A DNA stretch of 64,000 bases from Setophaga petechia. Its lineage: Eukaryota; Chordata; Aves; Passeriformes; Parulidae. The stretch spans positions 1,913,501-1,977,500 of the forward strand of contig JANCRA010000066.1 of NCBI GenBank assembly GCA_024362935.1, written 5' to 3'. The position numbers were made by a program, and so were the translations under genes. Positions 9,467 to 26,080 of the stretch are shown here, piece by piece (positions within the stretch are counted from its first letter, which is position 1; each line of letters begins with the position of its first letter). The notes beneath the pieces are model-generated. The model was not told where the DNA came from and made no database searches. It saw nothing but the letters and a program-made list of their open reading frames with translations.

Positions 9467-10190
9467 CGTCAGGAAAATTAATCCACTAATACCAGAAGTT
9501 TGTGTCCAAAAAGGAGACAGAGGAGTCTTGGAACTTTATTCCAATAAAGGGAGAGGCCATGGAGCATTCCCCATGGGGTCTCTCAAGTTGTTAAAGGATG
9601 CAGCCTCCTTTTTATCCCAATTCCCCAGCTGCATTTCCCTGTCTCTTTCCCCACTGGCTGAGGTACTTGAGAGCTACAAACTTCCCAAAACGCCTGATAG
9701 AGACCCCCTTCTAATGTGTATCCCCCTTTTTATTTTCCTTGTGTCAATCAATGGAATTCCTATGGAATTAATGCTTCTTCCCATTATTTCCTTTATCTGT
9801 CAGTTTCCAGTTTTATTTATCAGCAGACCTACAGTTTGTAAAGACAAATCCCTCTCATTCCATTTATCAATCAGCGGAATCCTTCCCATTGTTTCCTTCA
9901 TCTCTCAGTATCCAATTTTATTTATCAGCAGACCTACAGTAGATGTGTGAATCTCTCTCATTCCATTTATCAATCAGTGGAATCCTTCCCATTATTTCTT
10001 TCATCTCTCAGTATCCAATTTTATTTATCAGCAGACCTGCAGGTTGTTTGTAAAGACAAATCCCTCTCATTCCATTTATCAATCAGTGGAATCCTTCCCA
10101 TTGCTTCTTTAATCTCAGTACTTGTTTTATCTACGCATGGCTTGTTTGTAAAGATAAGCCCCTCCTTCCTTTCAGAGTGACCCTAAAAAT
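9467..10190 (+). repeat. Dispersed repeat family C with internal ~115-bp tandem units
   Basis: GTCAGGAAAATTAATCCAC, GTGTCCAAAAAGGAGACAG and GGTACTTGAGAG match, in reverse, the copy at 59,500-59,990, so this is a dispersed element (probably LTR-type; not classified). From about 9,730 an internal block is repeated about four times with markers TTTATTTATCAGCAGACCT and ATTCCATTTATCAATCAG. Confidence 0.75.
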
Positions 10191-10309
10191 CACGGAATTG
10201 GGAGATAATCTGATTTTTTAGCAGCAGAACCACAGAATGCTCCAACCTTTGGGGCTGCCCCAGTGTTGCTGTCACCAAGCCCAGGTCCTGCCAACAAAGC
10301 TACCCCAGG

Positions 10310-16492
<6,183 letters not shown>

Positions 16493-17245
16493 AGCCATCA
16501 GTGCTGATGCTCCTGGGATTTAGGTCTGTGCCTCCCCACTGAGAAGCCCTGAAGCAGGATGGCAGCTGCAGCAGGAGTGACTCACTCTGAGGGACTTGGA
16601 TGGGGGGGAGGAAATCCTGGACCATGTACTTTGCATCATTTTTAAATCACCTGAGTTGCAGGAGGACAAGGGTGGTGTAGTAGTTGTAGTAGTTCTGAAT
16701 TCCTGACTGTTCTGTGCTTCCACCTTGGTCGGGAACTTGCTGGAAAGGCTGACACTGCTGCCCCCTGTCACCTGCAGACCCACAGAGAGGCATTTCCTTT
16801 TCCACTGGAACTGGGCTAGGATTCAGTGTGTCCAATCCATGTTGTGAGACTTAAATGACTTTTGTTGCTGATATTTAGCTTTGCAGGTTTGGTTTCTTTT
16901 GGTTTTGTTTTATTTTGTTGGTTTTGTTGTGCTTTTTTTTAAAGCTGAAGTGTATAGTTACAAGTTGACTTTGAAGTGTATAGTTACAAGTTGACTTTGG
17001 GTTTCTTTGTTTAGTCCGTGTAGTGGAAGGTTCTTCATTTTGTGGAGCAGCTTTTGATTCTTACTCAAGCAGAGAAGAAAGCAGTTTAACCCTTTTCTCT
17101 TTCATTTTAAACACCATCTCCCAATATTCCTCAGTGCATTAGGTGCAGGAAGGGCCAGAGCTCAGAGCCAGCTCTTCACTGTCGCTGGCTTTGGGTGGGC
17201 TCTCTTTTTAATACAAACCTCTGTCATTTGTACATAAACAATAAA
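16493..17245 (+). other. MEAF6: MEAF6 3' UTR with poly(A) signal at 17240-17245
   Basis: The stretch from the stop codon to AATAAA at 17,240 has no coding exon. ACATAAACAATAAAAG is a strong signal followed by T-rich sequence, giving a UTR of about 0.75 kb. Confidence 0.6.
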
Positions 17246-17259
17246 AGTTCCATGTTTGT

Positions 17260-18840
17260 CTCTTCTCATGGTTTATTCAGTCCAAACTTTGACTCCTGCT
17301 GCTTTTTAGTGTCCACCTGCTTTATGGGGCCTTGCTGGGATTCTTCCCCTTTGGCACTGGAGCTGTTCCTTGTCCCTGGGAGGTTCTCTTGGTGCTTTCT
17401 CTCCTGGGGCAGCTGTTCCTAAGTTGTGCAGGGAGTGCCAGGCTCTGATCTCCAGCTGTGTTTGGCTGATCCTGCTGCAAGGCATGACTGGAGTGTCCAT
17501 GGTTCTGCTGGTGAGGGAATATTGCTGGCACATCAGGGATGAGGCAGCTGGATTGTCCCTGGTGAGGGACAGGAATCATGACTGGGTGCTTCTCAGCAGC
17601 CACGTCAGAATCTTGTTGCTGCTGTAGATCTGAGCTGTGGGGAATTGCTTTATCAGTGCTGGGATGTGTTTGTGTAACCCCTGCATGGGACAGGGCTGTC
17701 ACTGAGTCCCCAGAGTGTGCATAGCCTGTGGAACAGCCAAGGGTTCGGGTGTTCTGCTGCACCTCTGCTCCCCTGCGTTTGGGGTCTTCCTCAGCTCTCT
17801 CCAGGCACTGGGGCTGTGAGGGAGCAGAATTCTGCTTTGGGCTGTGTGTGATCTGGGGATCAAAGCAGTTCCATTTGTTCCTGGAGGGAGCTGGCTTATC
17901 CTGCAGGGAGCTGGGACTGGTGGCTGCTCCTCCTCGGGGGGATCAGGACAGAGCAGCTTAAAGGCCAAGCTGCAAAGCCGGCCTACTTCTGTGTTTTAAG
18001 CTACAGTTTAAGTACAGGGGGTGGAACATCTAGGAAACAGCATAAACTACAAAGACTTGCTCCTCCATAGTTCTGGAAAAAAGAATTCTCAGCTGATGGT
18101 TTTGGTTCCTTGACCTCAGGATGAAAACAGTTCTGCTGCTGCTGCTCCAAGCAGGGATGGCTGGAGCACCTGGATTTCAGAGGATTTCGGAGGCTGAAGT
18201 CTCTGCTGCGCCTCTGCCCTCGAGGAAAGCTGCCAGACTTTTTTTGGGTGGAACATTTCAGGCAAAGAAGCAGCAAAGGGCTGCTGTAGCTCAGAGCCTG
18301 TGTGCAGGCAGGGTCAGCTCTGCATTCCCTGTGACACATTGGGGTGCTGCAGGGACAAGGTGAAGTGCAGCCCTTCCTGCCTCTGGCTGTGTTTGTCACC
18401 GAAGGAGGGGACAGCCAGTTCTGCAGCCTGAGGGGGGCACACTGATGGGGCAGAAAGGAATGGCACACACCGGATTCAGTCAAAGGATCAGCTGTTCCCT
18501 GCTGGGTCCTGACTCCAGCAGCTGTGCCTAAAACTCCCATTTGACTTCTGAACACTTCTGTTTTACTTCCTAAAGAGCCTGAGTGAATAAAGACCCCCAC
18601 GATGGCCAGTGCCTGGGCACAGGAGTCAGAGGGAGCTGCACAGCCTTTACCTGAAAGCTAATTAAAGCTAAAAGTAATGGTTAGAAATACATCTTGAGTC
18701 CTTTGCTTGTGAAAGATGAATCCTGAGCAAAGGAAAGCGCAGAAGAGCAGCCCCTGTCCTCGTGGACCCCAAAGGTGGAGCGTTAGGGAAGCGCTAATCC
18801 CTGCACAGCCTCGTCACCAAGAGGATTAGGCAGGAGGAGT
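17260..18840. other. Intergenic, nothing recognised
   Basis: Unique-looking sequence with only short chance ORFs on both strands. One AATAAA at about 18,586 (plus) could be a distal MEAF6 signal. Confidence 0.5.
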
Positions 18841-19028
18841 TCATCTGGGGGCCGAGGGGCAGGAGGGGCGCGGTGCACGGCTGGGTAAGGGGGCAGCGGC
18901 TGGGTCAGGGGGCAGCGGGGAGGGAGCGGGGATTGCGGCGGGGGTCCCATGTGTCCGCTCCCCTTTCGCTGTGCTGCTCACGGCGACCGGGACAGAGCCT
19001 GAGCACCCTCGGTATCGCTGCTGGGCAG

Positions 19029-19155
19029 CCCCGGCCGAGGCTGAGCCCCGTGTCCGGCCCCAGGGGCCATGGGCAGGCACCGAGCCCCGGCCGAGGCTGA
19101 GCCCGTGTCCGGCCCGCAGGTGCCCATCATGGGCCGGCACCGAGCCCCGGCCGGG
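19029..19155 (+). repeat. 60-bp tandem duplication around the start of the unrecognised gene
   Basis: ATGGGCAGGCACCGAGCCCC at 19,069 recurs as ATGGGCCGGCACCGAGCCCC at 19,129. The intervening CGGCCGAGGCTGAGCCC...TCCGGCC also lies before the first copy. Two in-frame start codons result. Confidence 0.85.
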
Positions 19156-21340
19156 CCGTGCTGGACGCGGCTGCTGCGCGCCGGGGGCCGCTGGGTCCTG
19201 GAGCTCTGCGGGACGGCGCTGCGGGGGCTGCGGCGGCTCTGGAGCCTGGCCTGGGTCGGTACCGCACGGACCCTTCCCCAGGGGGCTCCCCAAACCTCGG
19301 CCGGCTCCAAACGGGGCGTGCTGGGGTGCGATCCCTGCACTGCTGCTGTGGGTGTTGCAGCTGGAGGCAGGGTGCAATCCCTGCACCGCTGCTGCTGTGG
19401 GTGTTGCGCTGGGGTCAGGGTGCAATCCCTGCACTGCTGCTGCTGTGGGTGTTGCATTGGAGGCAGGGTGCAATCCCTGCACTGCTGCTGTGGGTGTTGC
19501 ATTGGAGGCAGGGTGCAATCCCTGCACTGCTGCTGCTGCGGGTGTTGCAGCTGCCTCACCGCACCATCCGGAGCGGGAGCAGCACCCTCGTCCCTTGGGG
19601 GCTGCTCGGCTCAAGGCGCTGGGCGGGTGCGGTTGTGCCCACCGAGGGCGCTGGGGACGCGGGGACCCCGCTCTGCTCAGGGCGGGGGTGAGCCCTCCTC
19701 TCGCCCAGGTGCTGCTGATGTGCTACAAGAGCTGCTGGGACGGCGCCTTCCAGGTGACCGAGGAGGTAACGCCCCGCTGGGAGAGCCCCGGGACAGCCGG
19801 GCCCGGTGACAGCGCCCGCTGGGTGGCACTGGGGGGCTCTGGTGCCAGCTGGGCTCAGCCACCCATGCACCTGCGAGCCCCCACTGTCCGTGTTGGCTTC
19901 CAGCTCGGCACAGCTCTGCAGCTGAGACTGGAGGGGAGCGAGGAGGAGGAGGAGGATGTGGACTCGGATTCTGCGTGGGAGCTTGGACGGACAGGTGGGT
20001 CCCTGGCCCGGGGGTGTCCCTGGGGCTGGCAGTGCCCCGAGGGGTGGCAGGAGCTGAGCTGTGCTGCCAGGGCAGTGGCGTGGCCAGGGCAGCGAGGCCG
20101 TGCTGGGGAGGCTGGAGGCTCTGGAGGCCGATGTCCGATTCCTGTGCACCGAGCTGGGGGCTGAGAAGCTGCTGTGGAGCTCCAGGTTCCTGGAGCTGCT
20201 GCGGGAACAGCAGAGCCTGCGCCAGCGGGTGAGTGCCGGGGGTACCAGGGGGTGCCAGCCCACAGCCCCTGGGACACCCCCCAGACCCTCACACCCTGCT
20301 CCAGCTGCAGGAGCTGCCGTGGAACACTGGGGACAGCCCCGAGCTGCTGGGGGAAGCAGAGGACCCAAGTGCCAGCGGGAGTGAGGGAGAGAGCCCAGAA
20401 GGTAGGGAATGGGAATGGGAATGGTGGAGGGGCTGGGGATGGTGGGGGGCACAGGGAGGCAGGGACTGGGAGGGGGCAACGTGCTGAGCTCTGCTAATAA
20501 TGGGCAGTGTGGGCAATCCCCAGCTCCCATCTGTGTGACCATGTTCACAGGGGTCTGAGGATGAGGGGAGAGACGAGGATCTGACTCCATGTTTCAGAAG
20601 GCTGATTTATTATTTTATGATATATATTACATTAAAACTATACTAAAAGAATAGAAGAAAGGATTTCATCAGAAAGCTAGCTAAGAATAGAATAAGAAAG
20701 AACAATAACAAAGGTTTGTGTCTCAGAGAGTCCGAGCCAGCTGTGATTGGCCATTAATTAGAAACAATTATGAGACCAATCACAGATGCACCTGTTGCAT
20801 TCCACAGCAGCAGATAATCAATGTTTACATTTTGTTCCTGTGACCTCTCAGCTTTTCAGGAGGAAAAATCCTAAGGAAAGGATTTTTGATAAAAGATGTC
20901 TGTGGCACACCTGGGCACTGGGTGGCACTGGGCAGCCGAGGGAGGGAGGTTCCCAGCAGGAGCCTGGCTGGGTGCTCCCACTGCTGTCTCCTCCCTTCTT
21001 TGCTCTTTTCCAGGACGCCTGTGGATGGAGGCACCTCAGCAAGCACGTGGCTCCATCCAGCGTGACAGGCAGAAAATGTAAGTGAAGGTGTGAGCAGGGC
21101 TCAGCAAACCAGGCAGGATCCACACATCCCTCCCTGCCCGGGCTGATGCAGTCCCAGCTGCACCCCTGTGTGTGCCTCCATCCATCCCTTGGTGCTGGCT
21201 GGGCCCGGCCCCATCCAGCAGAGCTGCAGCCATTCCCCAGGAGCAGGAGCCAGCTGGAGGCAGCTCAGGACAAGCCACTGGCCCTGGGTGTGCCCCAGGA
21301 CACGTCCCAGCCCTCCCTGGCCTGGGCTGCCCTGGGCTGA
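19069..21340 (+). CDS. Unrecognised seven-exon gene, small basic/coiled-coil protein
   Basis: I do not recognise the product. Putative exons are 19069 (or 19129)-19254, 19709-19765, 19904-19994, 20071-20228, 20305-20401, 21014-21077 and 21241-21340 (TGA). All internal acceptors and donors are AG/GT, though the exon 1 donor GTCGGT is weak. The phases agree, and the joined length divides by three, giving 230 residues (250 from the first ATG). The head is Arg-rich, then a hydrophobic stretch (LRRLWSLAWVLLMCY) crosses the first junction and could be a membrane or amphipathic helix. Next come an acidic run (SEEEEEDVDSDSAWELG), a Leu/Glu coiled coil (VLGRLEALEADVRFLCTELG, FLELLREQQSLRQR) and a Ser/Glu-rich tail. 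Exon 6 could instead read through its donor to a TAA at 21,079-21,081. A family A LTR sits in intron 5. The gene lies between MEAF6 and ZC3H12A, where human has no equivalent that I know of. Confidence 0.6.
19320..19555 (+). repeat. GC-rich minisatellite in intron 1 of the unrecognised gene
   Basis: About five units of 48-58 bp. Each carries GTGCAATCCCTGCACTGCTG, CTGTGGGTGTTGC and TTGGAGGCAGG with small length changes in the (CTG)n part. Confidence 0.88.
20542..20907 (-). mobile_element. Solo LTR, ERV family A, copy 2
   Basis: Reads TGTTCACAGGGGTCTGAGG on the plus strand at its left end and GATGTCTGTGGCA at its right. Full family A layout, inserted in intron 5 of the unrecognised gene in antisense orientation. 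No clear target duplication. Confidence 0.85.
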
Positions 21341-22043
21341 CTGTGCCTGGTGAAGCCCACTGAGGAGCATCCTCCTGCTCTGCTGCTTTTGGGAGTTCCA
21401 GGAACAAGAGTCTGGTCAGCACCAGCTTCAGTCACCTTGCACTGGGATGAGGGATTGCAAAAGTCACCCACTGACTTCCTGATGGGGCAGATCCATCCTC
21501 TCCAGCTGCTCCTGTACGTGTCACAACCCTGGGATGGCTCCTTGAGACAGCAACCAAGGGCAGGCGGCTCCCCAGGCATGGCTGAGGGCTCTGTGCTGGC
21601 CACAACACCTGGCCCAGAGCCTGCAGGGCTGAGGGGCTGCCCAGTGCCCGGGCCTGGCCCAGCACAGGGGCTGCACCCTGCCCCAGGCTCCCCCTGCTCA
21701 ATACAGGCAGCTACTCTCCATCCCTTGTGTGTGCCTGGTCTTTCCCCAGCAGGGCTGGGACAGCTCCACCAGAGCCCTGCAGGCTCTTTGGGGAGGGGAC
21801 AGGATGAGCTCTGGCTGGAGCAGAGCAGGGACCAGCACCCACCCACAGCAGGGGCTGGGCTCCAGCAGCAGCAGGACGGGCAGGGATCTGTGCTGCCAAC
21901 GTGCCCGTGCAGCTCCCACATGCAGGAACTGATGCAATGCCAACAGCAGCAGCCTGACTCACCCAGGGACTGCCCCGTGCTGCTCAGAAATGCCACAGAA
22001 AACCAGGTCCTGCCCCATGGGGGCCCCAAGCTGGCCCCCCACT

Positions 22044-22415
22044 TGTCACAGACATCTTTTATGGAAAATCCTTTCCTTAGGATTTTTCCGCCTGAGAAGC
22101 TGAGAGGCCTCAGGAACAAAATGTAAACATTGATTATCTGCTGCTGTGGAATGCAACAGGTGGATCTGGGATTGGCCCATGTTGGTTGTTTCTAATTAAT
22201 GGCCGATCACAGTCAGCTGGCTCAGACTCTCTCTCTGAGCCACAAACCTTTGTTATCATTCTTTCCTTTTCTATTCTTAGCTAACCCTTCTGATGAAATC
22301 CTTTCTTCTATTCTTTTAGTACAGTTTTAATATAATATATATCATAAAATAATAAATCAGCCTTCTGAAACATGGAGTCAGATCCTCATCTCTTCCCTCA
22401 AGACCCCCGTGAACA
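22044..22415 (+). mobile_element. Solo LTR, ERV family A, copy 3
   Basis: TGTCACAGACATC at the start, AAAATAATAAATCAGCC and CATGGAGTCAGATCC near the end, finishing CCCCGTGAACA. 21,341-22,043 and 22,416-22,949 hold no feature that I can support. Confidence 0.85.
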
Positions 22416-22949
22416 CTGTCACACCCAGTCCTGCAGGACTCACAGCACCCTCCATGCTGGCACCACCAGACAGTGACAAGCTCCTGCTCCTGCTGCAGCC
22501 TCCACTCACCTCTCCATGGCAATCCTTGGGCTGGAAATCCCCAGGCAGCCCACAGGGAGCAGGAGGAAGAGGAGGAGGGTGACACCAAGCAGGATTAGCT
22601 GCAGCCCCCAGCTCTGCACCCCATGGAGCAGCCCCTCCCCACGGCACCTGCAGCAAGGCAAGAGCCACAGAAACCTTCCCCAGCCAAAGCTCCTGACCTA
22701 TTGCTTAACCTGAGGCTGCATTTCCTCCAGCACCCTTGTGCAACACTGCTCCCCAGCCTGGCCAGGGCCCTCGGAGCCTTTGGCAGGAGGGCTGAGCAGG
22801 CTGCTGCTGCCCCAGACAGGGCTTTGGCTTCCAGGGACAGCCCCTGGCCTGGGGGGGCTCTGGGGTGTTCAGGGCCCTGAGGAAAGGATGTGAGAGCTGG
22901 AAAGCAAGTGAGAACTGGGAAGCATGAGTGCTGACAGCATCCTGACAAC

Positions 22950-23165
22950 ACACACAGATACAACGTGCATCAACAAATCAACTGCTTCTGGCCTGCAAGT
23001 GCCAGGAACATTTCTGCGTCCCTTGCACAGCAAAATTCCAGGGCCAGAACCAATTACTACAGCAATTGGTTTTGCTGTGGTAATTTAATTTAGGTATTTA
23101 AAATCTATTACAGTACCTACAATAGAAAACATCTTAGAGAATAAGAGGAAATGAAACAGGCAGCA
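22950..23165. repeat. Duplicated copy of ZC3H12A 3' UTR sequence
   Basis: ACACACAGATACAACGTGCA... through TTACAGTACCTACAATAGAAAACATCTTA to GAAATGAAACAG matches 26,665-26,873 almost base for base, in the same orientation, with one ~20-bp indel (TGTGGTAATTTAATTTAGG). The copy at 26.7 kb lies in the presumed 3' UTR of ZC3H12A, so this one is the displaced duplicate. It ends next to a family A LTR at 23,181. Confidence 0.88.
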
Positions 23166-23180
23166 CCACCAATGTGGTGG

Positions 23181-23548
23181 TGTTCACAGGGGTCCCAGGA
23201 CGAGGGAAGAGATGAGAATCTTGGCTCCGTGTTTCAGAAGGCTGATTTATTAATTTATGATATATATTATATTAAAAGAAAATTATATATTAGAACTATA
23301 CTAAAAGAATAGAAGAAAGGATTTCATCAGAAGTCTAGCAAAGGAATGATAATAAAATCTTGTGACTGACCAGAGTCCAAGACAGCTGGACTGGGACTGG
23401 CCATTAATTAAAAACAACCAATCAAAGATGCACCTATTGCATTCTACAGCAGCAGATAATCATTGTTTACATTTCATTTCTGAGGCGTCTCAGCTTCTCA
23501 GGAGAAAAATTCTAGCAAAAGGATTTTTCATAAAATATGTCTGTGACA
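23181..23548 (-). mobile_element. Solo LTR, ERV family A, copy 4
   Basis: TGTTCACAGGGGTCCCAGG at the left and ATATGTCTGTGACA at the right. It contains a short extra AT-rich insertion (ATTAAAAGAAAATTATATATTAG) in the poly(A)-signal segment. Confidence 0.85.
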
Positions 23549-23962
23549 CACCATCACCACCCCACCCCACCCCATCCCAGCCTCCCCCCACTGCCCTGGG
23601 GCAGCACCCAGCTCCTCCCCAGCTCCTTTCTAATGCAATACTGACTGCAGTTACTCGATTCCTGCAGTCCTGTCTCACAGGCAGCACTTTGGGGTACAGG
23701 GTGCAGAGCTGCTGCCATGCCCAGCACATCCATTCCTCCCTACAGGGAGAGAGCAGCCCCAGCACTGGGGGAGCAGGGGGTGGATGCTGAACCTGCTCCT
23801 GTCACTGCACAGGAACCTTCCCCATTTCTGCCTCTGGAAATGCTTCAAAATACTGGAACTGAGCTGGTCACATCCTGGAAACCCCCAAGGGGAGGAACCA
23901 GCTGAGTTCAAAGGGAAGTTCAGGGAGCAAGGGCAGTACAGGGCAGTGGAGAGATGAGCAAG

Positions 23963-24339
23963 TGTTCACAGGGGTCTGAGGATGAGGGAAGACACGAGGA
24001 TCTGCCTCCATGTTTCAGAAGGCTTGATTTATTATTTTATGATATATATTACATTAAAACTATACTAAAAGAATAGAAGAAAGGATTTCATCAGAAGGCC
24101 AGCTAAGAATAGAATAGGAAAGAATGATAACAAAAGCTTGTGTCTTGGACAGAGAGTCCGAGCCAGCTCATTGTGACTGGCCATTAATTAGAAACAACCC
24201 CATGAGACCAATCACAGATGCACCTGTTGCATTCCACAGCAGCAGATAACCATTGTTAACATTTTGTTCCTGAGGCCTCTCAGCTTCTCAGGAGGAAAAA
24301 CCCTAAGGAAAGGATTTTTCATAAAAGCTGTCTGTGACA
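23963..24339 (-). mobile_element. Solo LTR, ERV family A, copy 5, with 6-bp target duplication
   Basis: TGTTCACAGG at the left end and CTGTCTGTGACA at the right, flanked by AGCAAG at 23957-23962 and again at 24340-24345. A 6-bp duplication is typical of class II (ERVK) integration and fixes the true ends of family A as TGT...ACA. Confidence 0.9.
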
Positions 24340-24345
24340 AGCAAG

Positions 24346-26080
24346 CCCTGGAGAGCAGACTGGCCTGCCTGGAGGAAGCAGCCCCTCCTGAAGCTCAGCA
24401 CGTGGCTGCAGTGGCACAGAGCTGACAGGATGAGGGCTGGGAAGCCCCTGAGCACAGGAAACCTTCAACAGGCCCATGTGTGACCTCCTTCCCTCCAACA
24501 GCCCAGAGAGCTGCCACACAGATCTGACCCAGTTTGGTAAAACACCCAAAAGCAAACACTCACAGCAGGCTCTACCCCCAAGCCCCAGGAAGTGCTAAAC
24601 CAGAGGATGCACCCCAAAACCCCACCTGAACAGCCCCAACAGGGTTCCAAGCAGGCAGCCCCACCACTCCTGGCACTGGGGAGTGTGTAGGGGAAAAAAT
24701 GGGCAGCAGCAACAGTTCCAGTCAGCATTCCCATGTCCCAGATCTCTGGCACCACAGTGAGCTTGGGGAATGGGCACACAGAGCTTTGTGTGAACGAAGG
24801 AGAAACTCAGAGCACAGCACTGGGGTTGTGACTGCCCCAGCAGCACATTCAGCAGTTTGGGGGAGAAACAGATCTGTGCTAGGGCCTGACCCCCTCAAAC
24901 TACTCCATGTGCCCCAGGACTGTCACTGCAGTAAAACATCACAAGCAAAGTCAGTCAGCTCCAGCTCTTCCTCTCCTGGTTGTGATAATGAACCTCTGCA
25001 CTGATCCCTTTAATTGTCTCTCAGTGCAGCTTTGAGACACAAAACAAAACCCCTCTACATTGACCCCTCTACACGTCCTGTAAAACTAGAATTACCTATT
25101 GTCTTTCACAGGAACACCAGCCTTAAAATCCTGCAGCATTTTTTAACTACAGATCCCATTCAGGACAGCAGCAAACTCCTCACCTGGCTAAAGGTGTGCT
25201 CAGATCCCTGACACACCTCTCCATCCCCAGAACCACATGAGCTCTGACACTGCAGTGACAGCCCCAGAGGCTTCCTGTCCCTCAGTCAATAAAGACTTCA
25301 GGCTGAGCTGCAGGTTTGTTTTGAAATGCAGCTGGTCCCTGGCAGCACCTGCCTCCCTGGTTTCTCATTAACTACAGAGTCACTGCCCTGTGGTAAATGA
25401 AGAGCACAAGTTTCAATACAGACCATAAAGTTATTTAACCAGTGAGATAAGAACGTGCTGTGCTGCAGTGGAGCAGGTGGGAGGGGAAGAGCCTTACACC
25501 ACAAGGTGAGCACTGATACTCCTGCTGCACTTCCAGTCCATAACAAATCTTCAGAGCAAAACCTGGACGTGTTACCATTCACGTATTCCACACTCAACAT
25601 CTGTCACAAATGTACTGTAACTGGAAAAAATATGTATTTATTTCCAGGCTGTACTGTGGAATTGCCCCTTAAAGCCAAACACAGTCCATGCTGATTCCAA
25701 AACTGCCAGGAGTGTGGCAATTCTGCTGCTTTAAATGGCAATAAATGCTGCTTTAGCACCCGAGGCACCCACCCACCCTGTGGTGCTGAGTGAGAGTCAG
25801 TGCTGCTGCTCATCCCACCTGCCCTGGGCACTGAGCAAGCCCAAATCAGCAGCAGACACTGCTCATGCCCTTATCTGCCACAGCACATGGATGTTTTGGT
25901 GTCACTGCATCGATTAACAGCCTGTCAATACCCAGCCTCAGACTGCACACAGAGATCAAAGCCAGTCAGAGGAACCCCAGGGAGGAAGAATCATTTCTCT
26001 GGCTTCCCTGGAAAGCCAACCAAAACGTTGAATGTTCCTCCACAAAGCCATCAGAGACCAAATATGTCAGCTCAGCAGTT
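24346..26080. other. Intergenic, nothing recognised
   Basis: Unique-looking sequence between the LTR cluster and the end of ZC3H12A. Only short ORFs without family resemblance. Confidence 0.5.

Noticed and set aside
18971..20164. 397-codon plus-strand open frame
   Set aside because: It merges exons 2 and 3 of the unrecognised gene with GC-rich introns and a minisatellite. Splice sites explain the conserved parts better.
19556..20590. 344-codon minus-strand open frame
   Set aside because: Antisense shadow of the GC-rich unrecognised gene, with low-complexity Ser/Pro composition.
21265..22126. Long overlapping open frames on both strands
   Set aside because: No family resemblance, and both run into the family A LTR at 22,044.
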